DNA of 64,000 nucleotides from the NCBI GenBank assembly GCA_009668225.1, contig WJYK01000018.1:1-64000 (forward strand), in the 5' to 3' direction. The notes beneath the pieces were generated by a model, which did no database searches, had not been told where the DNA came from, and saw nothing but the letters and a program-made list of their open reading frames with translations. This document shows positions 47,012-55,983 of this stretch, one piece after another. A program made the translations under genes and the position numbers. Origin of the DNA: Enterobacteriaceae bacterium RIT693 (GTDB lineage: Bacteria; Pseudomonadota; Gammaproteobacteria; Enterobacterales; Enterobacteriaceae). Numbering within the stretch: position 1 is the stretch's first letter; every line of letters begins with the position of its first letter.

Positions 47012-48139
47012 CTATACCTCCAACTCCCACTCACCTCCCCCCAGCACCTTGCCGTTGACCTGGATCTCGATCCGCTGCACGCCGGGATAATACTGGCGGG
47101 TGGTGATTTTCTTTACCGCGTGCTTTTTCTCTATCGTTACCGAGCCGTTGGCCGGGAGTTCGAACGCGCGGAGTTTGAAGACCTTCGGGGCGGTGCTGCC
47201 GTTGGCTTTCATAAAGTGCAGCACGTAATCGACCACGATATTTTGTGGAGCGTCGCTGGTTGAGCGCAGGCTGACTTTAAATTCCAGGTTTTCGCCGAGG
47301 GCGATCGCTTTTTGTTTGAGGGAGAAAACATCCAGCGCGACGTCCGCGCCGTGCTGCACGCCGATCAGCGGCAGTGCATCCGGGTGGCCATTCTTAATTA
47401 AGGTACGCAGCGAATGGCGGGTTATCCACGCGACTTTTTTCACGTCGTCACCACCGGACTGTTTCGCCTGCTGCTGCCAGCTTTGCAGGAGCTGAATCAC
47501 ATAGTCCGGGTGGTCTTTGGTGATGTCGTTCAGGTGGTTGGCGACGCTTTTTCGGACATACAGCTCAGGGTCGAACTTCAGGGCGTCCAGAATAGCTCTT
47601 GTTCCCGCCGGATCTTTGATAAACAGATGCAGCTTTTCGCCCCACGGCACGCGCGGCCGTGTGCCTTCCGAAGCCCAGCGGCGAAGGTCCACGCTTTCGT
47701 CCTGCGCACATTTGAGCAGAAAGCGCATGGTTGCGTCAGGATCATGCTTGATAAAAGGCCTCACCGCCCATTCGGCGGTAAAACAAACGGTGACCACTTT
47801 CAGGGCCTCGAGGGAAAGCTCAGGATAGTTCAGGCCATAGACCTGAATAAACTCTGCGAAGGGCCAGACGGCAAAACCGCGCAGCGTGTTCTCTTTTAAC
47901 ACCGAAACCACCACGCCCAGCGCCGCCGGGTAATCCTGCGGCAGCTCAGCCGCCAGCGCGTCGCGGATGACCCGGACTCTGGCCTTCATTTCCAGCTTAT
48001 CCAGACTCTCTGCTTTCTTTAAAAACGCTTCGACGTTAAAGGCGGGATAGTGCTGCGCAATTAAGCTCGCGATTTGCTGCAAAAGAGCATCATTAAAAGC
48101 ATGCTTAAACGCGTTCTGATTTTCGACAGACTCACTCAC
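47012..48139 (-). CDS. AlkC-type DNA alkylation repair protein with Ig-like C-domain
   Basis: The 375-residue protein has HEAT-like helical repeats (about 10-265) with the block WASEGTRPRVPW, which is typical of AlkC/AlkD glycosylases that remove N3- or N7-alkyl purines. It is followed by an immunoglobulin-like beta domain (about 270-375, NIVVDYVLHFMKANGSTAPKV to GEWELEV), as in the AlkC-alpha group. The start is GTG at 48139 with a GGGGAG site. The whole family architecture is present, so it is probably functional. It stands alone. Confidence 0.88.
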   Translation of the reverse strand: MSESVENQNAFKHAFNDALLQQIASLIAQHYPAFNVEAFLKKAESLDKLEMKARVRVIRDALAAELPQDYPAALGVVVSVLKENTLRGFAVWPFAEFIQVYGLNYPELSLEALKVVTVCFTAEWAVRPFIKHDPDATMRFLLKCAQDESVDLRRWASEGTRPRVPWGEKLHLFIKDPAGTRAILDALKFDPELYVRKSVANHLNDITKDHPDYVIQLLQSWQQQAKQSGGDDVKKVAWITRHSLRTLIKNGHPDALPLIGVQHGADVALDVFSLKQKAIALGENLEFKVSLRSTSDAPQNIVVDYVLHFMKANGSTAPKVFKLRAFELPANGSVTIEKKHAVKKITTRQYYPGVQRIEIQVNGKVLGGGEWELEV

Positions 48140-48224
48140 TGCACAACTCCCCTGCGGATGGCGTATTGACGGAGTCTATCACCATTTTTTCCCTGTTTTT
48201 TCACCGTTTGCTACATAAATTTTG

Positions 48225-48893
48225 CTATGCAATGCGCCCTGGATGGGTCAGCACCTGACGGAATTTCTCTATGTCGCAAATCACGTACTCATGCGCCACT
48301 TTCTGAATGTAGTGCTCTTCTATCAGCTGGTTTATCACCCGGCGATAGGTTCTTTCGGAGCAGCCAAATCGCTCGGCCTCGCGGGACACCTGCGAGAAGT
48401 CCACCAGCGGCTTGCTCTGCTGATGGCGTTCATACAGATCGGCCACGATGTTAAACACCAGCGGCTGCAGGAAACGTTCCATGGTTCTCGCCATTCCGCG
48501 CTGGTAGCTGGTGGAAAGCAGCTGGCTAAGCCAGACGCCAACTTCCGCGTGGCTGGTCAGGATGGTGTCCATCATCGCCAGCGGGATGACTTTTACCGTC
48601 ATGGTGTCGTGGGCCACGACCGAGAACTGGCTCGGCGTGTGGGTCAGATATTCAATTTCGCCGATGATGGTATCGCTTACGAAACGCTGCCCCAGGCTGA
48701 ACGCTTTCCCGTTTTCGGCGTTGTAGTGCATGGTGTACTCGCCGAGCGTTATCCAGTAGAGCGCTTTGATCTCTTCGCCCTGGCGCAGAATAAATTCGTC
48801 GGGGCCGATCTCTTTGGTTTTGAGCGGCGCGGCGTACACGGCATCGCGCAGGATCTGGTGCCCGCGCTGAGCGAACTGCTGAATAATATTCAT
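48225..48893 (-). CDS. Crp/Fnr-family regulator
   Basis: This protein has an N-terminal cyclic-nucleotide-binding-like fold (about 15-130, LRQGEEIKALYWITLGEY, GEIEYLTHTPSQFSVVA) and a C-terminal winged helix (DFSQVSREAERFGCSERTYRRV). The Arg/Ser set that binds cAMP is not apparent, and there is no Fnr-type Cys cluster. The ATG at 48893 gives 222 residues; a GTG at 48941 is possible. It is divergent from the nucleoside phosphorylase and permease genes about 300 bases away and may control them. That link is inferred from gene order. Confidence 0.85.
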   Translation of the reverse strand: MNIIQQFAQRGHQILRDAVYAAPLKTKEIGPDEFILRQGEEIKALYWITLGEYTMHYNAENGKAFSLGQRFVSDTIIGEIEYLTHTPSQFSVVAHDTMTVKVIPLAMMDTILTSHAEVGVWLSQLLSTSYQRGMARTMERFLQPLVFNIVADLYERHQQSKPLVDFSQVSREAERFGCSERTYRRVINQLIEEHYIQKVAHEYVICDIEKFRQVLTHPGRIA

Positions 48894-49189
48894 GGTGTTG
48901 TCGCTCTCCGGCAGGGCTGCCACGCAGCTCAATAAGGTCACTTACTCGTCAAGTATTGCCTGTTTCGCCAGACTCTGCGGCGAAAAAGGCGGCTGAGATT
49001 AACTATCGTCCCTCGGTATTGTCAATACTCCTCGTTTTGCTCACCCCTTGCCAGCCCTGGCGTTTCTCTTTTCTTACCAGGGCAAAAATCAATTTTGTGA
49101 TCGCCGTCGGCCCGGCCGGACATTTGCCTTTTTCTGCAAGCCACGGGGTTTCTATCTTAGCGGCATGAAACCAGCCAGGAGATCGTCTG

Positions 49190-49900
49190 ATGACGCCACA
49201 TATTAACGCCAACCCAGGCGACTTTGCCGAAACCGTGATCATGCCCGGCGACCCGCTGCGCGCGCAGTACATCGCGCAGACGTATTTAACCGATGCAAAG
49301 CGCGTGTGCGATACCCGCAATATGTTCGGCTTTACCGGCTATTACAAAGGCAAGCGCCTTTCCGTGATGGCACACGGGATGGGCATTCCGTCCGTTTCGA
49401 TTTACGTCCATGAATTGATCAACGCGTTTGGGGTTAAGCAGCTTATTCGCATCGGCACCTGTGGCGCAGTGGATGAAAGCGTGGATATGCGCCACGTGAT
49501 TGTCGCCACCGGCGCGGGGACTTCCTCTTCGGTAAACCGCGACCGCTTTGGCGGTTATGACTACGCGGCCGTGCCGGACTTTGACCTGCTGCGCCGCTGC
49601 TGGATGGCGGCTGAGCAAAATAATATTCCGACCCAGTTCGGCAACACCTTCACCAACGACCTGCTGTACGACAAACCCGAAGGCATGCTCCCTGCCCTCA
49701 AAAAGATGAACATCCTTGCGGTGGAAATGGAAACCTCGGCGCTGTTCACCATCGCCGCGCAGTACCGCGCCAAAGCCCTGAGCCTGCTAACGGCCTGCGT
49801 AAGCAGCGTTACGGGTGAAGAGCCGACGGCAGAAGAACTCCAAAACACGTTAGACAAAATGATTGAGCTCGCTTTAGAAACCGCAATTCTCTGCGATTGA
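49190..49900 (+). CDS. DeoD-type purine nucleoside phosphorylase
   Basis: The 236-residue protein has the family pattern MTPHINANPGDFAETVIMPG, RNMFGFTGYYKGKRLSVM, GIPSVSIYVHELI, GTCGAV and MNILAVEMETSALFTIAAQ. It cleaves purine (deoxy)ribonucleosides with phosphate. E. coli DeoD has 239 residues and lies in deoCABD; this gene is at another locus next to a permease, so it is probably a paralogue with its own substrate range. The ribosome site is AGGAG. The NCS1 permease gene starts 22 bases after its stop. Confidence 0.93.
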   Translation: MTPHINANPGDFAETVIMPGDPLRAQYIAQTYLTDAKRVCDTRNMFGFTGYYKGKRLSVMAHGMGIPSVSIYVHELINAFGVKQLIRIGTCGAVDESVDMRHVIVATGAGTSSSVNRDRFGGYDYAAVPDFDLLRRCWMAAEQNNIPTQFGNTFTNDLLYDKPEGMLPALKKMNILAVEMETSALFTIAAQYRAKALSLLTACVSSVTGEEPTAEELQNTLDKMIELALETAILCD

Positions 49901-49922
49901 TTTCTCCCATAAGGGTTCTCCG

Positions 49923-51449
49923 ATGACAAACTCTACACACCAGCCGGCATCTGGCGGCATAAAAGTTGAATCAAACGGCGTCAATGCCGTGCCCGAAGCT
50001 GAACGTTACGGCAAACCTTCGGGGCTGTTCCCGATTTGGTTCTCCTGGAACGTCTCCATTCTGGGGATGACCTACGGCATTTACGTCTACTCGCTGGGCC
50101 TGAGCGTCTGGCAGGCGATCGCCGCCGGGATTCTCGGCTACCTGCTTTCCTGCTGCCTGGTCGGCGTGCTCGCGGTGGGCGGGCCAAGAACCGGTCTGCC
50201 GACGCTGACCCAGACCCGTTTCTGCTTCGGCTATCATGGCAATAAATTCCCAACCCTGTTTGCCTACATCTCCAATATGGGCTGGAAAATCACCATTATT
50301 ACCCTCGCCTCGTCTACCGGCGCGGCGCTGTTTGCCAAACTCTGGCCCGCGGCGTTTGCGCTGGCGGACGGCAAACCAACGCTGGTTTGTATTCTCGGCT
50401 GGTTTATCGTCAGCCTGGCGCTGACCATGTCGGTCGCCATTTATGGCCACCAGCTGATCATGAAGGTCGAGAAATACATCGCGTGGCTGACCGGGTTTAT
50501 GAGCATCATTTTTATCTTCCTGATGCTGCCGCATATTCACTGGGAAAAGCTGGGCCAGAGCGCCGCGCACGGCGACCTGCTGACCTGGATCGGCGGCGTG
50601 GTGATGGCGATGACCATGGTGGGCCTGGGCTTCCTGAACTACGGCGGCGACTTTGCGCGCTATCTGCCGAAGAAAACGCAGGCCTCAAAAGTGATTTTTT
50701 GGACGACAACGGGGATTTCCCTGCCGGTAAGCATTCTGCTGGTGTTGGGCGCGTTCCTGGCCGACAGTAACCCGGATCTGGGCGCAGCTGCGGCGCAGTC
50801 GCCTATCGCCTCGCTGACTAACCTGCTGCCGTTTTGGTTCTACGTACCGTTTTCCATCGTGATTATCGTTTCGCTGCTGGCGGCTGCGATTACCGGCGTG
50901 TACAGTTCCGGCCTGGCATTACTGGCGCTGGGCATTCCCGCCAGCCGCGCCACGACCACCACGCTGAACGCGGCCATCATAGGCTTCGGCGCGTTCTACC
51001 TGATGTTTATTTCTGACTCGTTCCTCGCGACCTTCCAGTCATTCCTGGCCTCTATCTCGGTGGTGATTGGCTCCGCCGGGGCGATTCAGCTGATCGACTT
51101 CCTGCGCCAGAAGCGCCTGGGCTGGGATGTGGCGATGGCGAACAAGGCCGGTTTTGGTGGCAGAGATGGCCGCTGGACGGCGCTGCTTTCGCTGGGCGTG
51201 GCAACGTTTGTGGGCCTGGGCACGATTACCTCCGGCGACCCGTATATCGCGCATGTGGTCGGCTTCCTGCTGACGGAAGAGACCCGCCATAGCGTCTTTG
51301 CCACCGCGAACCTGGGCGTGATTGTCTCGATGCTGACCGGCGGCGTGATGTATTCGCTGCTGACCTTCGGCCTGAAGATTGAGCTGCCGGGGATTTCATC
51401 TGCGCCAGCGGTTGTAACCTTGCAGGGCAAGGCTCAAAAAGCTTTGTAA
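49923..51449 (+). CDS. NCS1-family purine/cytosine permease
   Basis: The 508-residue protein has about 12 membrane helices and NCS1 marks: SWNVSILGMTYGIYVYSLGL, TQTRFCFGYHGNKFPTLFAY and FLNYGGDFARYLPK. Members import nucleobases or related compounds with protons. It is longer than CodB (419) and nearer in size to FcyB/allantoin-type transporters. Co-transcribed with the nucleoside phosphorylase, it may take up nucleosides or bases released by that enzyme. The substrate cannot be read from the sequence. Confidence 0.9.
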   Translation: MTNSTHQPASGGIKVESNGVNAVPEAERYGKPSGLFPIWFSWNVSILGMTYGIYVYSLGLSVWQAIAAGILGYLLSCCLVGVLAVGGPRTGLPTLTQTRFCFGYHGNKFPTLFAYISNMGWKITIITLASSTGAALFAKLWPAAFALADGKPTLVCILGWFIVSLALTMSVAIYGHQLIMKVEKYIAWLTGFMSIIFIFLMLPHIHWEKLGQSAAHGDLLTWIGGVVMAMTMVGLGFLNYGGDFARYLPKKTQASKVIFWTTTGISLPVSILLVLGAFLADSNPDLGAAAAQSPIASLTNLLPFWFYVPFSIVIIVSLLAAAITGVYSSGLALLALGIPASRATTTTLNAAIIGFGAFYLMFISDSFLATFQSFLASISVVIGSAGAIQLIDFLRQKRLGWDVAMANKAGFGGRDGRWTALLSLGVATFVGLGTITSGDPYIAHVVGFLLTEETRHSVFATANLGVIVSMLTGGVMYSLLTFGLKIELPGISSAPAVVTLQGKAQKAL

Positions 51450-51460
51450 GCCTAAAAACG

Positions 51461-51480
51461 GACCCGCTAAGCGGGTCTGT
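51461..51480. terminator. Symmetric terminator between the NCS1 permease and LysR genes
   Basis: GACCCGC pairs with GCGGGTC across TAA; it overlaps the end of the LysR gene. Five A precede it on the plus strand, giving a T-run for the leftward transcript. Confidence 0.65.
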
Positions 51481-52366
51481 TGCCTTCCCAGTCCTGTAAA
51501 AAATCTATCAGCGCGCGCACCTTCGCCGGAACGTGCCGCGTATTTGGGTAAACCGCATAAATCCCCTGGGAGGGGAAACGATATTCAGGCAGCACTAGCT
51601 TGAGCTCGCCGCGTTCTATCGCTTTTCGCACCAGCCATTCTGGCAGTAAACCCACGCCGCAGCCCTGCACCACAAAGGCCATTAGCGCTGCCGCCGTGTC
51701 GGTCATAAAGCGGGCTGGACCGGTAATCGTCAGGTCTCGCGTTTCCTGGTCACGCCCAATAACCTGCCATTCTCTCGGCGTTGGCAGCCGACGATGAATA
51801 ACCCATTCCGCTTCGGCCAGTGCTTCCAGGCTGCCGATCGGGTTGCGTTCGATCCACTGCGGGGCGGCAACTGCCACAATCTCAAAGCGCTCTATCAGCG
51901 CGGCGCGGTAAGAGGAATCCACCAGCTTGCCGAGGCGGATAGCAACGTCAAACTGCCCGGAAATCAGGTTAACCGGCGCAGAAGAGGACTCATGCCGGAT
52001 AGTCAGCCCGGGATGCAGCCTGCCGAAGGCGCTCAGGGCGGGAATGACCCTTGCCTGGCCGTATTCCGGCGTCGTCGAAATACTCAGTTCGCCCGAAAAT
52101 CCTCCGTGGTGCCCCTGAACGTCTTCAACCAGCGCTTCGCTTTCTCTTAAGAGCTGTAAAGCACGCTGGTAAAACACCTCGCCCGCCTGGGTTAACGCCA
52201 CGCGGCGCGTGGAGCGCACGAGAAGCGAAACGCCAAGCTCCGCCTCAAGCTGGCGAACGTTAAAGCTTATCACCGCCTTAGTTTGTTGCGCTGATTGCGC
52301 CGCGGCGGTAAAGCCCCCGGCCTCCACCACGGCCACAAACTGCGCCACTCGCTGTAAGTTCAGCAT
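51467..52366 (-). CDS. LysR-type regulator, divergent from an MFS gene
   Basis: This regulator has a winged helix (LNLQRVAQFVAVVEAGGFTA, KAVISFNVRQLEAELGVSLL) and an effector domain. The start was set at the ATG at 52366 (299 residues); a TTG at 52387 would add seven residues. It is divergent from the DHA2 transporter gene with 110 bases between them, the common layout for LysR regulators and their target. It is of the CrgA/DmlR-like group. The ligand is unknown. Confidence 0.9.
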   Translation of the reverse strand: MLNLQRVAQFVAVVEAGGFTAAAQSAQQTKAVISFNVRQLEAELGVSLLVRSTRRVALTQAGEVFYQRALQLLRESEALVEDVQGHHGGFSGELSISTTPEYGQARVIPALSAFGRLHPGLTIRHESSSAPVNLISGQFDVAIRLGKLVDSSYRAALIERFEIVAVAAPQWIERNPIGSLEALAEAEWVIHRRLPTPREWQVIGRDQETRDLTITGPARFMTDTAAALMAFVVQGCGVGLLPEWLVRKAIERGELKLVLPEYRFPSQGIYAVYPNTRHVPAKVRALIDFLQDWEGNRPA

Positions 52367-52476
52367 GCTAATTCGCCTGATTATCAAATTATTTTTGACA
52401 GTGTATCAGCAGAGGTGGGATTTATCCGCCCGGCCGAACCTGCTGAAATCGCCTTTTCCTTTTCACGAGAACCGCC

Positions 52477-53853
52477 ATGCCTTACCGCGCCAGGGTCGCC
52501 GCCGTTTATCTGCTCGGCTTTTTTCTCGACCTGATTAATATGTTTATCTCTAACGTCGCCTGGCCTGAAATGGGGAGAGAACTTAATGCCCCCATCACCG
52601 AACTGGCCTGGGTGAGCCACGGCTATCTTTGCGGCCTGACGCTGGTCATTCCCTGCAGCGCGTGGCTCACGCAGCGGCTGGGTGCAAAGCGATTATTTAT
52701 GCTTTCCCTGGGGCTTTTTTCTCTCGGCACGCTGGCTTCCGGCCTCGCTCCCGGCCTTGAGGCGCTGGTTGCCGCACGCGTTTTGCAGGGCGTTGGCGGC
52801 GGGCTGCTGATCCCCGTTGGTCAGGCGCTGACCTGGCAACTTTTTGCCGTGCATGAGCGGGCCAAACTTTCATCGATAATCATGCTGGTGGCGCTGCTGG
52901 CTCCGGCGCTTTCGCCGACGGCGGGCGGCCTGCTGGTGGAGTCTTTCGGCTGGCGCTGGATATTTTTGTCGAGCCTGCCGCTGGCGCTGCTAACGTTAGT
53001 GCTCGCCGGGCTGTGGCTAAAACCCACCGGGAAACAAACTCCCCGCAGGCCGCTGGACGTTAAAGGACTAATGCTGGGATCTGCCGGACTGTTTGCTATT
53101 TTGTTGGGCGTCACCCAGGCCGGAAACCCGGCGGCACATTTATCGGCGCTGCTGTTACTGGCCTCCGGCACGCTTATTCTGTGGCTGTTCGTTCGCCGGA
53201 ACGGCAGGCACCCTTATCCTCTATTCAGCCTGCCGCTGCTGGCAGACCCGTTGCTGCGCTACGCGATGCTGGTTTATCAATGCGTTCCGGGCATTTTTAT
53301 GGGCACCAGTCTGGTCAGCATCGTCTATCTGCAAACGCAGCTGGGCCTGTCTGCCACCCAAACGGGGATGTTGATGCTGCCGTGGGCGATGGCTTCTTTT
53401 GTGGCGATTTCATTTACCGGCAAGATGTTTAACCGCCTCGGCCCGCGCCCGCTGATTACTGCCGGAGGAATACTTCAGGCCGCAGGGATTTTGCTGCTGG
53501 CGCAGGTCAGTTCCGGCGAGCAAATTCCGTTGCTGGTGGGCGCTTATATTCTGATGGGCCTGGGCGGGAGCCTTTCCAGCAGCACGGCGCAGAGCACCGC
53601 TTTCATCTCTATCCCTTCGGAAGCGATGCCGGAAGCCAGCGCGCTGTGGAACATTAATCGCCAGCTGAGCTTTTGCTTTGGCGTGGCGCTGCTGAGCCTG
53701 CTGCTGACCGTACTGCAGGGGCTGATGCCCACCCCACGTGCTTATCTTGTTACTTTTAGCCTTGCCGCCGCCGGGACGCTTGCCCCGCTGGCTTATCATC
53801 TACGGCTGAATAATCAGCAGATTAAAAATCAACTTATCCAAAAGGAGCCCTGA
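52477..53853 (+). CDS. MFS transporter, DHA2 (EmrB/MdtD-like) family
   Basis: The 458-residue protein is a 13-14 helix drug/proton antiporter-type carrier. It has AWVSHGYLCGLTLVIPCSAW (motif near helix 2), the helix 2-3 basic loop RLGAKRLF, and RVLQGVGGGLLIPVGQAL (motif B). The length is a little under EmrB (512). A small-molecule efflux role is likely. Three bases separate it from the next small gene, so they form an operon. The LysR gene upstream is the likely regulator. Confidence 0.9.
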   Translation: MPYRARVAAVYLLGFFLDLINMFISNVAWPEMGRELNAPITELAWVSHGYLCGLTLVIPCSAWLTQRLGAKRLFMLSLGLFSLGTLASGLAPGLEALVAARVLQGVGGGLLIPVGQALTWQLFAVHERAKLSSIIMLVALLAPALSPTAGGLLVESFGWRWIFLSSLPLALLTLVLAGLWLKPTGKQTPRRPLDVKGLMLGSAGLFAILLGVTQAGNPAAHLSALLLLASGTLILWLFVRRNGRHPYPLFSLPLLADPLLRYAMLVYQCVPGIFMGTSLVSIVYLQTQLGLSATQTGMLMLPWAMASFVAISFTGKMFNRLGPRPLITAGGILQAAGILLLAQVSSGEQIPLLVGAYILMGLGGSLSSSTAQSTAFISIPSEAMPEASALWNINRQLSFCFGVALLSLLLTVLQGLMPTPRAYLVTFSLAAAGTLAPLAYHLRLNNQQIKNQLIQKEP

Positions 53854-53856
53854 GAG

Positions 53857-54231
53857 ATGAATATCTGGTTTAAAGAGGTGATTGACGCCCACATTGCCAT
53901 TGAGCAGTGGCTTGGCGCGGGCCTGGGAGAACGGGAAGCGCTTCTGGCACGCTTCTCTGACGATTATTCGATGATCGCGCTCAGCGGCGCGCAGCTGGAT
54001 TATCCCGCGCTTTGCGGCTTCTTCAGCGCCAGCGGCGGCAGCCGTCAAGGGCTGGTGATTGAGGTCGATAACCTTACTCTGCTGGACGAGTGGCAGCACG
54101 GCGCCGCCGTGCTTTACCGCGAAACGCAGACCCTTAACGGCTCAACTACCGTGCGCTGGTCTACGGTGATTTTCCGTCAGAAAGGTGACAACGTGTTATG
54201 GCGCCATTTGCAGGAAACCGGGCAGGCGTAA
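53857..54231 (+). CDS. DUF4440/SnoaL-like small protein
   Basis: The 124-residue protein has an NTF2-like fold pattern: an N-terminal helix (EVIDAHIAIEQWL), a strand with DDYSMIALSG and the C-terminal STVIFRQKGDNVLWRHLQET, which is typical of DUF4440 proteins. It follows the MFS gene by three bases with an AAGGAGCC site and is probably co-expressed. The function is unknown; some relatives are isomerases or hydrolases. It is the last gene before the tRNA-Asn remnant. Confidence 0.75.
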   Translation: MNIWFKEVIDAHIAIEQWLGAGLGEREALLARFSDDYSMIALSGAQLDYPALCGFFSASGGSRQGLVIEVDNLTLLDEWQHGAAVLYRETQTLNGSTTVRWSTVIFRQKGDNVLWRHLQETGQA

Positions 54232-54308
54232 GAGGGATCGGCCGTGACAGCCCCCTGCGGTATCAGCACTGACTCGCGCCCCATTTATTCGCCGTCAGTG
54301 GCAAAGGT

Positions 54309-54372
54309 GGTCCCGGTCAGAGGAGCCATATTTGAGAAGCTCGCTTAAAGACACTCAAGCGGGCTTTTTACT
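54309..54372 (+). other. Copy of the 3' end of tRNA-Asn and its terminator (putative attachment remnant)
   Basis: The stretch from 54316 (GTCAGAGGAGCCATATTTGA and on) repeats the last bases of tRNA-Asn copy 3 and its downstream sequence; the hairpin after it (GCTCGCTTAAAGACACTCAAGC) is a mutated form of the tRNA terminator. There is no similarity to the 5' half of the tRNA. This is what an att copy at the far end of an inserted element looks like. The alternative is a decayed fourth tRNA-Asn gene. Confidence 0.6.
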
Positions 54373-54715
54373 CTTTACGCCGGGCCGTCGGGATTAGCTT
54401 GCCGGGTTGCATGATGACTTTTAACTGAGAATAGCCTCATATTCTGCCATGCGATGCCGTCAGTTTAGACATCCAGAGATCCCCCTATCCTGCTGCAGGC
54501 AAGGGGGGAGCAACATGAATGAGATATCATGTCCGTCTCATATCGACATATTTTTCAAAATATATAACGTTGAAAAATCCCAGTCGAAATAAAAAGGAGA
54601 AGAGTGCAACCGGGAATGTTCTTACTATTGTAAAAAAACGTACTGCTGGATCAGCATAATCCTCCCCCGTTATTTACATCAGAAAATAATTAGTGAACAA
54701 TTCAGGGGATATCGG
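54373..54715. other. Spacer upstream of the H-NS-like gene
   Basis: About 340 bases, AT-rich toward the end. An inverted repeat ATTTTTCAA-N11-TTGAAAAAT lies at 54550-54578. No gene is credible here. Confidence 0.4.
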
Positions 54716-54745
54716 TTGAACATTACAAATACGCGCCTATATTAT
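54716..54745 (+). promoter_or_regulatory. Promoter of the H-NS-like gene
   Basis: TTGAAC at 54716-54721, then TATATT at 54738-54743 (16 bases) or TATTAT at 54740-54745 (18 bases); the start codon is about 30 bases on. Confidence 0.55.
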
Positions 54746-54773
54746 AGTTGTTGTCTCTAACCGTGAGGATAAT

Positions 54774-55175
54774 ATGTCCGACTTAACACTTCTGAATAAT
54801 CTACGCTCGCTTCGTGCCCAGGCTCGTGGTCTCGAACTTTCCGTGCTGGAAGAATTGCTGGGAAAATTAACCTCCATCGTTTCCGACAGGCGGGAAGAAG
54901 AACATCAGCGACGTGCAGCGCAGGCCGATAAGCTGGCTAAGCTTGAAGCCATTAGAGCACAGCTGCAGGAAGAAGGTATCGATCCGGCTGAACTTCTTGG
55001 CCCATTAAGCACGAAAAAAGGTGCCGCTAAGTCTAAGCGAGCGCCGCGCGCCGCCCGCTATAAATATACGGATGATAAAGGCCAGCAGCAGACCTGGACG
55101 GGTCAGGGCCGTACGCCAAAAGCGATCGCCCAGGCCCTCGAAAAAGGGAAAAAATTAGAAGACTTCGAAATCTGA
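54774..55175 (+). CDS. H-NS/StpA-family nucleoid protein paralogue
   Basis: The 133-residue protein has an N-terminal coiled oligomerisation region (LNNLRSLRAQARGLELSVLE to about 65), a flexible basic linker (KKGAAKSKRAPRAARYKY) and the C-terminal DNA-binding motif TWTGQGRTPKAIAQAL. H-NS and StpA share TWTGQGRTP but their N-terminal sequences differ from this one, so it is probably an extra paralogue. GTGAGGAT ribosome site. It lies beside AT-rich ecp genes. H-NS family proteins silence such DNA, so it may control the pilus operon. Confidence 0.9.
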   Translation: MSDLTLLNNLRSLRAQARGLELSVLEELLGKLTSIVSDRREEEHQRRAAQADKLAKLEAIRAQLQEEGIDPAELLGPLSTKKGAAKSKRAPRAARYKYTDDKGQQQTWTGQGRTPKAIAQALEKGKKLEDFEI

Positions 55176-55181
55176 TGCTTT

Positions 55182-55215
55182 AGCCGCCGGTACTCTGCTG
55201 GCGGCGCCTCTCATT
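55182..55215 (+). terminator. Probable terminator of the H-NS-like gene
   Basis: GCCGCC pairs with GGCGGC (55183-55205), then GCCTCTCATTTTTATTG, seven bases past the stop. Confidence 0.45.
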
Positions 55216-55269
55216 TTTATTGCCTGTCTTGAGATAAAACAGCAGGCGTTATCGGCAGAACCATCGCTA

Positions 55270-55983
55270 TCACAATTCAGTATCGAAGCACGCTTTGCCA
55301 AGCCGGGTATAGCCGCCAGGCCCAACGATAATTTTTTTATTTTTAGCATTAATGATCGGGTCAAAGAAAACCTCACCGGGGAGAAGATAAAGCTGCCTTG
55401 AGCTTTCGTCATCACCTTCGCACCCGTTATGTACGATAAGCCTGAAATAAGTATTCCCCTCGTTTTTAACCCGGTGGCTATTTTCATCCACTGAATAGGC
55501 AAAGTGCATTTTTCTCGGCCGCACGATGAGCACTGAACTTACGGCGGTAACGGGCACAGCATTGATGTTTTTTTGCGTATCCTGCAAAGGGTACAGCCGT
55601 ATTGGGATCTCGCGAAATACCACCCGATAATAACGCTCTGTGTTATCTTCCGGTCCCCGATAGTGCAGCTTAAAGTATTCCCGTTCTCCGCGCTCCAGTA
55701 AGAACTTCAGTGGCGTAAATAATACTTCGCCATTCAAATTCGACTGAACGTGCTCGCCACCTCTTCCGGGCTTATCTATTTTATAAATTTTGAGCCGGTA
55801 AAGGTTTGCCCGCGCGGTGTCATTCGACACAATTCGCGCCGTAAATTGTTCATCAGGCATGATGTCGTAGACCAGCGAAGTGAGGTAAACCGCCCCCGCG
55901 GGGGCGGTCTGAAAAAGACATCCCAACATCAGAAAGCGTAAACGGTTTAAAGGTGCGCCCCGCGATCCCGAAGCTCGCTTCAT
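55270..55983 (-). CDS. ecpE: ECP pilus accessory chaperone-like protein EcpE
   Basis: The 237-residue PapD-like periplasmic chaperone has two Ig-fold blocks; the pattern REYFKLHYRGPEDNTERYYRV is also found in EcpB of this operon. A signal peptide-like segment precedes GAVYLTSL. It is the last gene of ecpABCDE, its ATG overlapping the ecpD stop (ATGA). In E. coli EcpE helps assembly of the E. coli common pilus (Mat fimbria). Length matches (236). Convergent with the H-NS-like gene. Confidence 0.9.
   Translation of the reverse strand: MKRASGSRGAPLNRLRFLMLGCLFQTAPAGAVYLTSLVYDIMPDEQFTARIVSNDTARANLYRLKIYKIDKPGRGGEHVQSNLNGEVLFTPLKFLLERGEREYFKLHYRGPEDNTERYYRVVFREIPIRLYPLQDTQKNINAVPVTAVSSVLIVRPRKMHFAYSVDENSHRVKNEGNTYFRLIVHNGCEGDDESSRQLYLLPGEVFFDPIINAKNKKIIVGPGGYTRLGKACFDTEL

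Noticed and set aside
41309..54308. Integrase or transposase gene within the putative island
   Set aside because: I read both strands and saw no tyrosine recombinase, serine recombinase or transposase signature.
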